64,000 nt of DNA from an uncultured Clostridia bacterium (GTDB taxonomy: Bacteria; Bacillota; Clostridia; Saccharofermentanales; Saccharofermentanaceae): the NCBI GenBank assembly GCA_946403085.1, contig CAMIYM010000007.1, positions 62,001 to 126,000 of the forward strand, given 5' to 3'. A program made the position numbers and the translations under genes. Every line of letters begins with the position of its first letter. The first letter of the stretch is position 1. Of this stretch, positions 16,581 to 24,921 are shown in pieces. The notes beneath the pieces are model-generated. The model did no database searches, was not told the origin of the DNA, and saw only the letters and a program-made list of their open reading frames with translations.

Positions 16581-17987
16581 TCAACGCATATATTCCGGAT
16601 GATCAAGATAATACTTGGCCTTGTCTTCGTACATCCTCTGGTCCGCTATCTTTAAAGCGTCAGTGATATTGGATGAATCGCTCTGATAGACATATCCAAG
16701 TGCAAAGGACACATTGCTGTACTTCTTGGAAAGCTTCTTAACTTTATTGCACTTATCCTTGATAGCCTCTTCATTTGTATAAGATAAGAGAATCATGAAT
16801 TCATCGCCGCCGGCTCTGAAGATCTGGTCTCCGACAAATACGTTCTGAAGCACGATAGCAGCATTCTTTAAGAGCAGGTCTCCTGCCTCATGACCATTGT
16901 TATCGTTTACCCTCTTAAGTCCGTTAAGGTCTGCAAAAACAATGCCTAATCCGGTGATCTGGTCAGAATCCTTTTTCCTCAGCTCATCGATCCTGTTGTT
17001 CATCTCATTTCTATTGAGAACACCTGTGAGCATATCCATGGAGCTGAGCGTCTTAAGTCTGCTCAAAAGTCTGTGGTTGCCGATCTCAGACGCAACGAAA
17101 AATACCGTGAGCTCAATGGTCTCCTTGATCTTTACAGTATTATCCGTATCAAAGTTGCTTGCCCAGATATAACCCAGTGTCTCATCGTTATAGTTAAGCG
17201 GGAAAAGAACGATGCTTTCCACATGAGCTTTCATAAGAGAATCATACCAGGCAGGATTCTTCGCCTTCAGATAATCCCAGTCATTCTTGTTCTTGATTAT
17301 GATGCCGTTGCTCCCGCCAATGGTCTCTTTCCAGGAAAGAGTAAGGTCATAGAAACCTTCATTGAGCATACCCTTCATGCTGGGAAGAGTTGAGTATTCA
17401 TTCCTCGACTCACAAAGCGCGGAACAGGATCTCGTCTCATGGTCAGTAAGAAGGATAACGCAGGACTGTGCATCACACATCTTCCTTATGTCTGAAATGA
17501 TCTCATCCATTGTGTGCTGGAAATTCGAGGCATCTCTAAGCTTAATGCATGTATTAAGTACTTCTGTAGCCGTGGAGGCAGATGTATTGCTCATCTGTTC
17601 ACTGTCTGCATTTCTCGTTACCTGCTGGGAATATGTGCAGTAATGAAGATTTCCTTCGCTTCCCAAAGGCATCATGAACAGATTGAACCAGAAATCAAAT
17701 CTTTCAGGATGCACATAAGTATGCATCGGCTGCTTTAAGACAGCACATCTGAAGCAGAAATCCTCAAAGTTAAGGTCCTGTGGGAAATAGTTCTGGTAAA
17801 GGCTGTTCGGTACGAACTTGCTGGTCAGCAGCTGGGGAGCATCAGGATCAGAGTGCTCTATTGATGAAATATAAGCAGCATTACCGGTTACGATCCTGAT
17901 CTCACCATAAGTACCGTCTTCTTTGGATTCGACGGATATTATGCAAGTTGAAATATCGATCATATCGACAAAACTCTGATAGTCCAT
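16581..17987 (-). CDS. GAF-GGDEF diguanylate cyclase, I-site absent
   Basis: 468 residues, no membrane segment. An N-terminal region (about 1-140) of PAS-like size, a GAF-like sensor (about 150-300), and a C-terminal GGDEF domain with FRAGGDEFMILLS near residue 394. The intact GGDEF predicts synthesis of cyclic-di-GMP from two GTP. The product-inhibition RxxD site five residues before GGDEF reads FVGD, so feedback inhibition is probably lost. ATG at 17987 is chosen over 18008 because GGGAGG lies 6 bases upstream. Single gene, convergent with pepT. Confidence 0.88.
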   Translation of the reverse strand: MDYQSFVDMIDISTCIISVESKEDGTYGEIRIVTGNAAYISSIEHSDPDAPQLLTSKFVPNSLYQNYFPQDLNFEDFCFRCAVLKQPMHTYVHPERFDFWFNLFMMPLGSEGNLHYCTYSQQVTRNADSEQMSNTSASTATEVLNTCIKLRDASNFQHTMDEIISDIRKMCDAQSCVILLTDHETRSCSALCESRNEYSTLPSMKGMLNEGFYDLTLSWKETIGGSNGIIIKNKNDWDYLKAKNPAWYDSLMKAHVESIVLFPLNYNDETLGYIWASNFDTDNTVKIKETIELTVFFVASEIGNHRLLSRLKTLSSMDMLTGVLNRNEMNNRIDELRKKDSDQITGLGIVFADLNGLKRVNDNNGHEAGDLLLKNAAIVLQNVFVGDQIFRAGGDEFMILLSYTNEEAIKDKCNKVKKLSKKYSNVSFALGYVYQSDSSNITDALKIADQRMYEDKAKYYLDHPEYMR

Positions 17988-18079
17988 GGAATTCCTCCCA
18001 TTTATCAATAATTCTTAATAGATTTTATCACAGGATTTTGAGAATGTCGTTAAATGCTTATTAAAGAAGTATATAAATA

Positions 18080-19834
18080 CTACGATTTGATCCTCCATGT
18101 TCTGGGGGCATTCTTATACACCAGTTTCCGCATTACGAAAATAAAGAACACGGTAAATACAAGCAATATGCCAAAAAGGACAATGGAGTTTACAGGAATC
18201 AAGCACACGATAGAAAAAACGAATCCTAAAACTACCTGGATCACCTTGTATATTCCGCCCTTAACATTAAGAGATGTTGTGAAAGGCTGGAACAGGTAGT
18301 AAGTAGAAAGCCATGTAACGTTATAGATTACTCCGATCAGAACGCTTATCAGTATGTTAACAAGATAGTGCATCGGATAATCCTGACCTCCGGTATAGAA
18401 AAGGAAAAGATTAGCCAGAAGCGCAAAAGCAACAGACGGTATGACACTGATCTTTATAAGCTGCTTAAGCCTGATATCAAACAGCTTGATAATCTTATCC
18501 CTCTGCTTGAAAAAGCTGAAAGTCATAAGGCTATTGTCGCAGTTGATAAACATAGCCTGCGTGCTCTTGAACGAGTTGTCTGCCGCAGCTGCCGGGATCA
18601 TCATCAAAAGCATATGAGTCTGGATCAGCCATCTGAAGAAAGACATGGTTGATTCCGGATCAAAAGGTTCCATGGAGTCCTCAAATCTGCCCCATAAGAT
18701 CATGTTCCAAAGGTTCTTTATGACCATATTCGTGCAGTCATAGGCACCGAAAGCCTTATAGTAATGAGTAATAAAACCTCCGATAATAAGGCTTGCCAAA
18801 ATAATCGCCAATACCGCAAAAACTATTGGCTTTACCACTAGCATCCTGCCGTGTCTTTTCATAAAAAGAGCATTAAGGTATTCGAATCCTTTCTTGTTCT
18901 CATTAACACTGCCATTTGCCTTTATCTTCTTGAAATTCTTAGTAGTATCAGGCTTTTTATTAAACTCGATTTCCTTAATGTTTATATTGTCATGCAGAGC
19001 TCTTCTGTGAAGTCCCGAATCAAATCTGTTAAGTTCGATATATCCCAATATGCCAAGCACAGACACAACACCTGCTAATGCAAGCATGACCGGCAGCGAG
19101 ATAAATGAACCGTTGGCGACAAATATGAACACAAACGCGCCCACTATAATAGGAATAAACACAGATACTAACAGGAGCCTGAATGTAAAAGAAGCCTGGC
19201 TCGATCTCATAAGCTTATGGTGTTTATTCTTAATTCTGTAGCAGAAAGCCAGAAAACCTGTACCTGAAAGCTTTATCAGGACAGCAAGTACCGGGATCAA
19301 AATCCAGAGCCAGATAGGCGCTCCGGTCACGATAGCAATCAGGCCTGCAATAAAGTATCCGATGACAAGTTTCCCGAGATCATAGATAAACAATGTGTTG
19401 TTAAGCTTTCTCGCATTCATACGGAGCATGAAGACCAAGTATTCCTTCTCGGTCGTGCAGCGGAAATAAGGCCTGTTAATAAGGATTCCGCAAAGCGCAT
19501 ACAGGAAGAAGAACAATAGTGCAAAGCTGGCATAAAGATCACTCTGAGTTATGCCTGGAGCCTGCCCATAATCCACATAGGTATTGGATAATATCCAGGA
19601 TGCCACATAGATGGTTCCAAGACCTATTATCTTTCCGACAAACAGCTTAAAGACTTCCTTAATGACATGGAAGATCCAGTAGATCACCTTAAGGAAAGTC
19701 GTAGAATAAAGCCTGTCCGGAATGATCTTGCCGATAACAGGGGTCTTTTTAAGTGCGAAAACCAGACCGTTATATCCGATAATGCTCCTTAAGTGGATGA
19801 TCTTAGCCAGGTTTCTGAAAAACTCTTTAATCAT
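18080..19834 (-). CDS. Large ABC exporter permease (system B)
   Basis: 584 residues with about twelve hydrophobic segments and short loops; a charged cytoplasmic stretch (about 280-310, rich in Lys/Asn) divides two halves. It begins with an amphipathic stretch MIKEFFRNLAKII. The start overlaps the ATPase stop by 8 bases, so translation is coupled. The size and two-half layout recall permeases of putative lipid, peptide or bacteriocin exporters, but no substrate can be named. Confidence 0.75.
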   Translation of the reverse strand: MIKEFFRNLAKIIHLRSIIGYNGLVFALKKTPVIGKIIPDRLYSTTFLKVIYWIFHVIKEVFKLFVGKIIGLGTIYVASWILSNTYVDYGQAPGITQSDLYASFALLFFFLYALCGILINRPYFRCTTEKEYLVFMLRMNARKLNNTLFIYDLGKLVIGYFIAGLIAIVTGAPIWLWILIPVLAVLIKLSGTGFLAFCYRIKNKHHKLMRSSQASFTFRLLLVSVFIPIIVGAFVFIFVANGSFISLPVMLALAGVVSVLGILGYIELNRFDSGLHRRALHDNINIKEIEFNKKPDTTKNFKKIKANGSVNENKKGFEYLNALFMKRHGRMLVVKPIVFAVLAIILASLIIGGFITHYYKAFGAYDCTNMVIKNLWNMILWGRFEDSMEPFDPESTMSFFRWLIQTHMLLMMIPAAAADNSFKSTQAMFINCDNSLMTFSFFKQRDKIIKLFDIRLKQLIKISVIPSVAFALLANLFLFYTGGQDYPMHYLVNILISVLIGVIYNVTWLSTYYLFQPFTTSLNVKGGIYKVIQVVLGFVFSIVCLIPVNSIVLFGILLVFTVFFIFVMRKLVYKNAPRTWRIKS

Positions 19835-20540
19835 CTTCCTGATCCCTTAAAGCCTCGATTATCTTTTCCTTAAAGTCATCATTACCAAGATTGCTCTTAT
19901 CGATAGGCTCAAGTCTGCCATTATGAAGGAGTACTATCTCGTCACAAAGATCTACTGCCACATCAAGAAGATGTGTCGAAAAGATCGTTATTCTTCCCTG
20001 CTTCTGGCTTCTTATCACATTTTTCATTTCCTCAGCGATAATGACATCTAATGAAGTCAGAGGTTCATCCAGAAGCATCAGTCTCGGAGCCGCTATGATA
20101 TTCAAGAGCATCTGCATCTTATTCTTGGTGCCGTGTGAATAATCCTTAAGAAGCCTGTCTCTGTCATCTTCAGGTATCTTCATATATTCGAAGTATTCAT
20201 CGATCGTCTTGTCAGGCTTGATCTCATCATGAACTTCAATAAAGAATTTCAGGAATTCCCTGCCCGTCATGAATTCAGGAACAGTAGGCGTGGATACGAT
20301 ATATCCGATGTCTTCAGGCTTCAAAGGCATAGTTTGTTCTGAATCCCTGTTTTCGCGAAGGTAAAAAGAACCGGAATTATAGTCGATATCGCTGTTTATG
20401 CAATTAAAAAAAGTAGTCTTACCCGAACCATTACGTCCCAAAAGGCCGTAGATCCTGCCTTCCTCGAAAACAAAATCAACATCTTTAAGCACCTGCTTGG
20501 AACCGTAACTCTTAACTAAGTGGCTTATGACAAATTCCAT
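19827..20540 (-). CDS. ABC exporter ATPase (system B)
   Basis: 237 residues. Walker A GRNGSGKTT near residue 36, an unusual signature YSHGTKNKMQ instead of LSGGQ, Walker B LMLLDEPLTSLD near 160 and H-loop STHLLD near 190. ATG at 20540 follows GGGGG. First gene of a two-gene operon with the permease. The promoter region carries a TTAAGATA direct repeat with 11-bp period and a -10 at identical spacing to operon A, suggesting a common regulator. Confidence 0.87.
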   Translation of the reverse strand: MEFVISHLVKSYGSKQVLKDVDFVFEEGRIYGLLGRNGSGKTTFFNCINSDIDYNSGSFYLRENRDSEQTMPLKPEDIGYIVSTPTVPEFMTGREFLKFFIEVHDEIKPDKTIDEYFEYMKIPEDDRDRLLKDYSHGTKNKMQMLLNIIAAPRLMLLDEPLTSLDVIIAEEMKNVIRSQKQGRITIFSTHLLDVAVDLCDEIVLLHNGRLEPIDKSNLGNDDFKEKIIEALRDQEDD

Positions 20541-20563
20541 ATTTGAATCCCCCTACGACCGAT

Positions 20564-20606
20564 ATTCTAACATTATTCCAGATGGCTTATCTTAACGGTA
20601 TCTTAA
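20564..20606 (-). promoter_or_regulatory. Regulated promoter of exporter operon B with 11-bp direct repeat
   Basis: Minus strand: TTAAGATA (20606-20599), CCG, TTAAGATA (20595-20588), then TAGAAT (20569-20564). From the proximal TTAAG to the -10 is 21 bases, exactly as in operon A. No -35 consensus. Confidence 0.6.
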
Positions 20607-20625
20607 TTTGCAACAGCAGTTAAGA

Positions 20626-20660
20626 AATAAAAAGCTCCCGCATCCTTAGGACACGGGAGC
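20626..20660 (-). terminator. Terminator after the Thr/Ser/Glu-rich lipoprotein
   Basis: Minus-strand stem GCTCCCG/CGGGAGC; the 13-base loop has an inner TCC/GGA pairing; followed by TTTTTATTTC. Confidence 0.8.
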
Positions 20661-20716
20661 CTATAATCATATTTCAACTAAACCAGCTGTCTCATAAAAG
20701 AGCACAGACCATTCTA

Positions 20717-21472
20717 TTAATCCACGATCTTTACAGGGGCCTCAAGCGTATACTGATAGATACCGTCGACCTCGATGTAATTGTAATTACTTGAGCGCTT
20801 ATCGTTATTCTTCTTATCGCGAATGTAATTACTTACTTCATTGCAGAGCTTAGAACCATCGAACCAAACGGTTATTATTACATCACAGCTGTCATCAATA
20901 ACGAATTTTTCACCCTTGGTCCTGATCTGAACCGTCCTGATAGAGAAGTTGGTCAACTTGTCCTCAGGCCAATCAAAACTCCACAGGTTTCCGACATGTG
21001 AAGTTTCAGGAGTGATCGAAAACCTCTTAGCATAGCTTTCAACTGTCTCGTTAGCCTTAAGCTGCTTGGCCGAAAGGATGTTTTCTGCAATTACTTCTGC
21101 ACTCTTTCCGGTAAAATCGACAATGATATCACCCGCTTTGTTATTGGTGTTATCATTCTTTGTTGCCTTTGATGTCTCAGTGTCAGCAGCAGAAGGCTTC
21201 GTTTCTTCATTTACTGTTACCTTGCTTTCTGATTCAGCGATAACAGTATCATCATTCTGTGTGGGATCTTCACTGGTCAGGACAGTGGTCTCCCCACTTG
21301 TCTCTGCTGTGCTCTCTTCAGATGTATCTGTAGTTACTTCTTCCGTGGTCTCCGCCTCGGACTGTACTGCTTCAGTGCTTGTGTCCGCACCCGCAGTTCC
21401 GGCTTGGCCTGCACAGGCTGTAAGACCAAGCATAACAGCGCCTGCAAGGACGCAGCTAATGATTTTTTTCAT
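20717..21472 (-). CDS. Lipoprotein of unknown function with Thr/Ser/Glu-rich linker
   Basis: 251 residues. Signal peptide MKKIISCVLAGAVMLGLTAC with lipobox LTAC, Cys at 20. A long low-complexity stalk rich in Thr, Ser and Glu (about 30-115) follows, then a folded region of about 130 residues that looks alpha/beta. Anchored to the outer face of the membrane. ATG at 21472 has TAGGAG upstream. Its own terminator (20626-20660) makes it monocistronic. Family not recognised. Confidence 0.78.
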   Translation of the reverse strand: MKKIISCVLAGAVMLGLTACAGQAGTAGADTSTEAVQSEAETTEEVTTDTSEESTAETSGETTVLTSEDPTQNDDTVIAESESKVTVNEETKPSAADTETSKATKNDNTNNKAGDIIVDFTGKSAEVIAENILSAKQLKANETVESYAKRFSITPETSHVGNLWSFDWPEDKLTNFSIRTVQIRTKGEKFVIDDSCDVIITVWFDGSKLCNEVSNYIRDKKNNDKRSSNYNYIEVDGIYQYTLEAPVKIVD

Positions 21473-21607
21473 AGTATTAATCTCCTATTATCCATATTTG
21501 AAGCCTTATGCACCCCATTAAGCATTTTGGCTTCGTTCGGGCATATTATAACCCAGGCATTTGTATTTGATAGTCTTTACCACATAACTCTTACACTAGT
21601 GCCACAA

Positions 21608-21640
21608 AAATTAAAACCCCGGTCAAAGCCGGGGTTTTAT
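21608..21640. terminator. Strong terminator after the pilin-like gene
   Basis: Perfect stem AAAACCCCGG/CCGGGGTTTT (21613-21638), 6-base loop. Symmetric, so it can work in both directions; it separates the pilin-like gene from the lipoprotein. Confidence 0.88.
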
Positions 21641-21659
21641 GTCTTTACAAATCGGTAGA

Positions 21660-22376
21660 TTAGTCTGCGAAGCCATCACTATGTGAGAACAAGGATTTAC
21701 CATTTTTGGTTGTCCAAAATTCTGATTTGGTAGGGTCAAGTCCTGATTCATTGCTGACAACATAGAACTGGAGCGGAACATTTGCATCATTCAATACAAC
21801 AGTATTTCTGAACTCAATACCATTGATCTTCTTTGTAGCTATGACTTTACCTTTATTATTTGAATTGCGCGGATACTTATACATCCACTCACCATTAACA
21901 TAGAAAACTGCCGGAGCATCAGGCGTCTCTACATATGCCAGATAATAAACAGTATACTGTTCTGATGTAGAGCACCCTGCCTTTTCATGCGGATGACCTA
22001 CACCAAATACCAAAATGTATGGTTCATTCTCGCCTCTCTTACGGTCCATAAGTTGAAGCACCTTGTCTCCCCACTTCTGATTGGTACTCGTTTTCCAGTT
22101 TACATTTGTAGGGATAGCAACATTATTTGCATCGTAATATACTGGCGTATAACTGTCTCTTGAGGCATAAAGTTCAGATATTGTTGCCTGGGCAGCGGTC
22201 AAAGCATAATGCGCATTGGTGTAATACTTTTCCTTCCTGGTTCTGTCAATATATCCGGTCAGCGCAGGAACAAGCATCGCTGCGATTACTGCAAGGATGA
22301 CAAGAACAACGATAAGCTCGACAAGCGTAAATGCCTGTCTGCTCTTATGCTTGGTTTTTGATACTCTTTTCAACAT
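21660..22376 (-). CDS. Type IV pilin-like (prepilin) protein
   Basis: 238 residues. A basic leader (MLKRVSKTKHKSRQA) precedes the prepilin-peptidase/N-methylation motif FTLVELIVVLVILAVIAAML, with Glu at +5 after the cleavage site. The hydrophobic helix is followed by a globular head with many Tyr. Such proteins form pili or pseudopili after cleavage by PilD. No pilus assembly ATPase, platform protein or peptidase gene is in the window, so it is an isolated pilin-like gene. ATG at 22376 with AAGGAG, promoter at 22400-22428, strong terminator after. Confidence 0.88.
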   Translation of the reverse strand: MLKRVSKTKHKSRQAFTLVELIVVLVILAVIAAMLVPALTGYIDRTRKEKYYTNAHYALTAAQATISELYASRDSYTPVYYDANNVAIPTNVNWKTSTNQKWGDKVLQLMDRKRGENEPYILVFGVGHPHEKAGCSTSEQYTVYYLAYVETPDAPAVFYVNGEWMYKYPRNSNNKGKVIATKKINGIEFRNTVVLNDANVPLQFYVVSNESGLDPTKSEFWTTKNGKSLFSHSDGFAD

Positions 22377-22399
22377 AACACAATGCTCCTTATACCCTG

Positions 22400-22428
22400 A
22401 TTTTACTCATCAGAGCATGCATTTTCAA
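22400..22428 (-). promoter_or_regulatory. Promoter of the pilin-like gene
   Basis: Minus strand: TTGAAA (22428-22423), 17-base spacer, TAAAAT (22405-22400), 24 bases ahead of the ATG. Confidence 0.6.
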
Positions 22429-22464
22429 CACAAATATATGAACTAACGCTCAATATCCCGTAAA

Positions 22465-24921
22465 TTACTCTCTGGGACTCTCCTCAGGAATGAATTCGTG
22501 CTTGTCGATACTCTTATGGCGCTCTGCCACGGCAGCATCAGCCAGATCTATAAGCTTCTGCTGTGAATCGACCTTTTCCTTGCCTCTCAGATCGAGCTTA
22601 TGGTAAGTACCGTCAGGTGACAGGAAATGAGCCCTTACAGTATCCGCAAGTTCGACATCAAGGACTTCCTTGACTCTCGCTCTGCAATCAGGATCCTCTA
22701 TAGGGAAAAGCAATTCCACACGGCGGTTTAAGTTTCTCGGCATCCAGTCAGCAGAAGCAAGATAAATATCCTCATGACCTTCATTATAGAAATAGAAGAT
22801 CCTGGAGTGCTCAAGGAAGCGTCCTGTGATGGAACGGACGGTGATATTCTCACTCATTCCGGGAACACCTGCTCTGAGACAGCAGATTCCTCTTACGATG
22901 AGGTCGATCTTAACGCCTGCATTTGATGCGGTATAGAGAGCTTTTATAACGGTCTCGTCAACAAGGGAATTGATCTTGGCAATAATCCTGGCAGGTTTAC
23001 CGGCTCTTGCATTGTCTGCTTCCCTTCTGATCCTTGCGATGAAGTAATCCTTCATCCACAAAGGTGCCGGAATGAGTCTTCTCCAGCTCTGCGGAATAGA
23101 GAAACCTGAGAGCATGTTAAAGAACTCGGATGCATCCTCACCGAATGATTCATTAGCCGTAAACAATCCGAGATCGGTATAGATCTTCGCTGTTACATCG
23201 TTATAGTTACCCGTTGCCAGATGGAGATATCTTCTGATACCGTCCTCTTCTTTTCGAACGACAAGGGTGATCTTACTGTGAGTCTTAAGACCGACAAGAC
23301 CGTAAATGACATGGCAGCCGGCATTCTCGAGTTTCTTCGCCCAGTTGATGTTATTCTCCTCGTCAAACCTCGCTTTAAGCTCAACAAGCACCATGACCTG
23401 CTTTCCGTTCTGGGCAGCTTCGAGGAGCGATGCGATGATCGGAGATCTGTCAGATACACGGTAAAGAGTCTGCTTGATAGCAAGGACATTAGGGTCTCTA
23501 GCAGCCTGTTTTACGAATTCAAGCACAGGCTCGAAAGTCTCATACGGGTGATGAACGATCCTGTCTTTTGCCCTGATCTGCTCGAAAATATCAAGTTCGG
23601 AGACAGGTCCGTCGAATGAAGCCGCCTCGGCAGGTTCATGTGCCTTGTAGCACAATTCCGGATGCTTCGCCTTGCATGCTGAAGTAAGCTTCGAGAGGAA
23701 TGTGAGGTCGATCGGACCGTTAACGCTGAAGATATCAGCCTCATCTACTTCAAGCTCATCAACAATGTATCTCAAAAGATCAGAATCGATATCATCCTGA
23801 ACTTCAAGCCTGATGATCTCACCGAATCTTCTTCTTCTGACCTGGGTCTCGATCTCCTTCAAGAGGTCTTCTGCCTCATCCTCGTCGATATCAAGGTCAG
23901 CATTACGCATTACTCTGTAGAAAGCAGTTGCTTCAACTGCCTGGCCATCAAAGAGCATTCCAACATTTGCCCTTATGATCTGCTCTACCGGGATGAAGAC
24001 ATCCCCGTCTTCTGTCGGGATCTGATAAAGTCTCTTTACGACCGTAGGAATCTGAACAGTCGCATACATATACTTATCTTCATTTACGGATTTCTTAGCA
24101 TTTGATATTCCGTAGTTCGCACTCTCCTGAAGCTTAAGCTGGTTAGGCTCATTGACGAGTCTTACGCACATATTGAGCATGCGGTTATATATCAAAGGGA
24201 AAGGTCTTGAAGAGTCAACTGCCATCGGAGTTAAGATCGGATAAAGGACCGTCTTGAAGTAAGAATCAGCGATCTTTTTGAGCTGGTCACTTAATTCATC
24301 GTAATTCTTAAGGAAGATCTTTTCGGCAGCAAGAGAAGGAACAAGGGATCTTCCATATGTCGAATACATAAGGGACATTGTTCTTCTTGTCTTCTGGTCG
24401 ATCCTCTCGAGCTGTTCGTCTATAGAGAATCCTGCGATATCACGCTCAGCAAAATCAATGCTCTGCATATCCCTTAACGAAGCTACTCTTACGATATAGA
24501 ACTCATCAAGGTTAGAAGCAGTGATAGCAAGGAAGTTCAGTCTCTCGAGAAGAGGATTCTTCTGGTCTCTTGCCTCATGAAGGATACGGTCATCGAACTC
24601 GAGCCATGAAAGCTCACGGTTATAGAAACATGCATTGCCACTCAGGAAAGAGGCCGTTGATTCAAGGAAAGCCTTATCCTTAATATCAGGTGAAGCGACA
24701 AAAGAAGGTGCCTTTTTCTTAACTTCCTTTTTGGCTTCAGGCTTTTTTGCGACAGCCTTCTTAGCCTGAACTTTCTTAATCGTTTCCTTTTTTGCGGGTG
24801 CTTTCTTTGCAGCCGGTTTCTTGGCAGCAGACTTCTTTGCCTGTGTCTTCTTGACAGTTGTCTGCTTCTTTCCAGCAGATGTATTTGATTTACGCGCAGA
24901 TGCGCTCTTTTTAACAGCCAT
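22465..24921 (-). CDS. ppk: Polyphosphate kinase 1 with histone-H1-like N-terminal tail
   Basis: Makes inorganic polyphosphate from ATP. 818 residues, about 100 longer than usual, because of a Lys/Ala/Pro-rich tail at residues 1-70 with repeated AAKKP-type units. The catalytic body begins near FYNRELSWLEFDDRI. The phosphorylated His lies in RYLHLATGNYND (about 566), a second conserved His in EHSRIFYFYNEG (about 705), and SADWMPRNLNRRVE is present. ATG at 24921 shares its A with the ppx stop (TAATG) and has GGAGGG upstream; the frame is open further upstream inside ppx, but coupling fixes the start. Confidence 0.95.
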   Translation of the reverse strand: MAVKKSASARKSNTSAGKKQTTVKKTQAKKSAAKKPAAKKAPAKKETIKKVQAKKAVAKKPEAKKEVKKKAPSFVASPDIKDKAFLESTASFLSGNACFYNRELSWLEFDDRILHEARDQKNPLLERLNFLAITASNLDEFYIVRVASLRDMQSIDFAERDIAGFSIDEQLERIDQKTRRTMSLMYSTYGRSLVPSLAAEKIFLKNYDELSDQLKKIADSYFKTVLYPILTPMAVDSSRPFPLIYNRMLNMCVRLVNEPNQLKLQESANYGISNAKKSVNEDKYMYATVQIPTVVKRLYQIPTEDGDVFIPVEQIIRANVGMLFDGQAVEATAFYRVMRNADLDIDEDEAEDLLKEIETQVRRRRFGEIIRLEVQDDIDSDLLRYIVDELEVDEADIFSVNGPIDLTFLSKLTSACKAKHPELCYKAHEPAEAASFDGPVSELDIFEQIRAKDRIVHHPYETFEPVLEFVKQAARDPNVLAIKQTLYRVSDRSPIIASLLEAAQNGKQVMVLVELKARFDEENNINWAKKLENAGCHVIYGLVGLKTHSKITLVVRKEEDGIRRYLHLATGNYNDVTAKIYTDLGLFTANESFGEDASEFFNMLSGFSIPQSWRRLIPAPLWMKDYFIARIRREADNARAGKPARIIAKINSLVDETVIKALYTASNAGVKIDLIVRGICCLRAGVPGMSENITVRSITGRFLEHSRIFYFYNEGHEDIYLASADWMPRNLNRRVELLFPIEDPDCRARVKEVLDVELADTVRAHFLSPDGTYHKLDLRGKEKVDSQQKLIDLADAAVAERHKSIDKHEFIPEESPRE

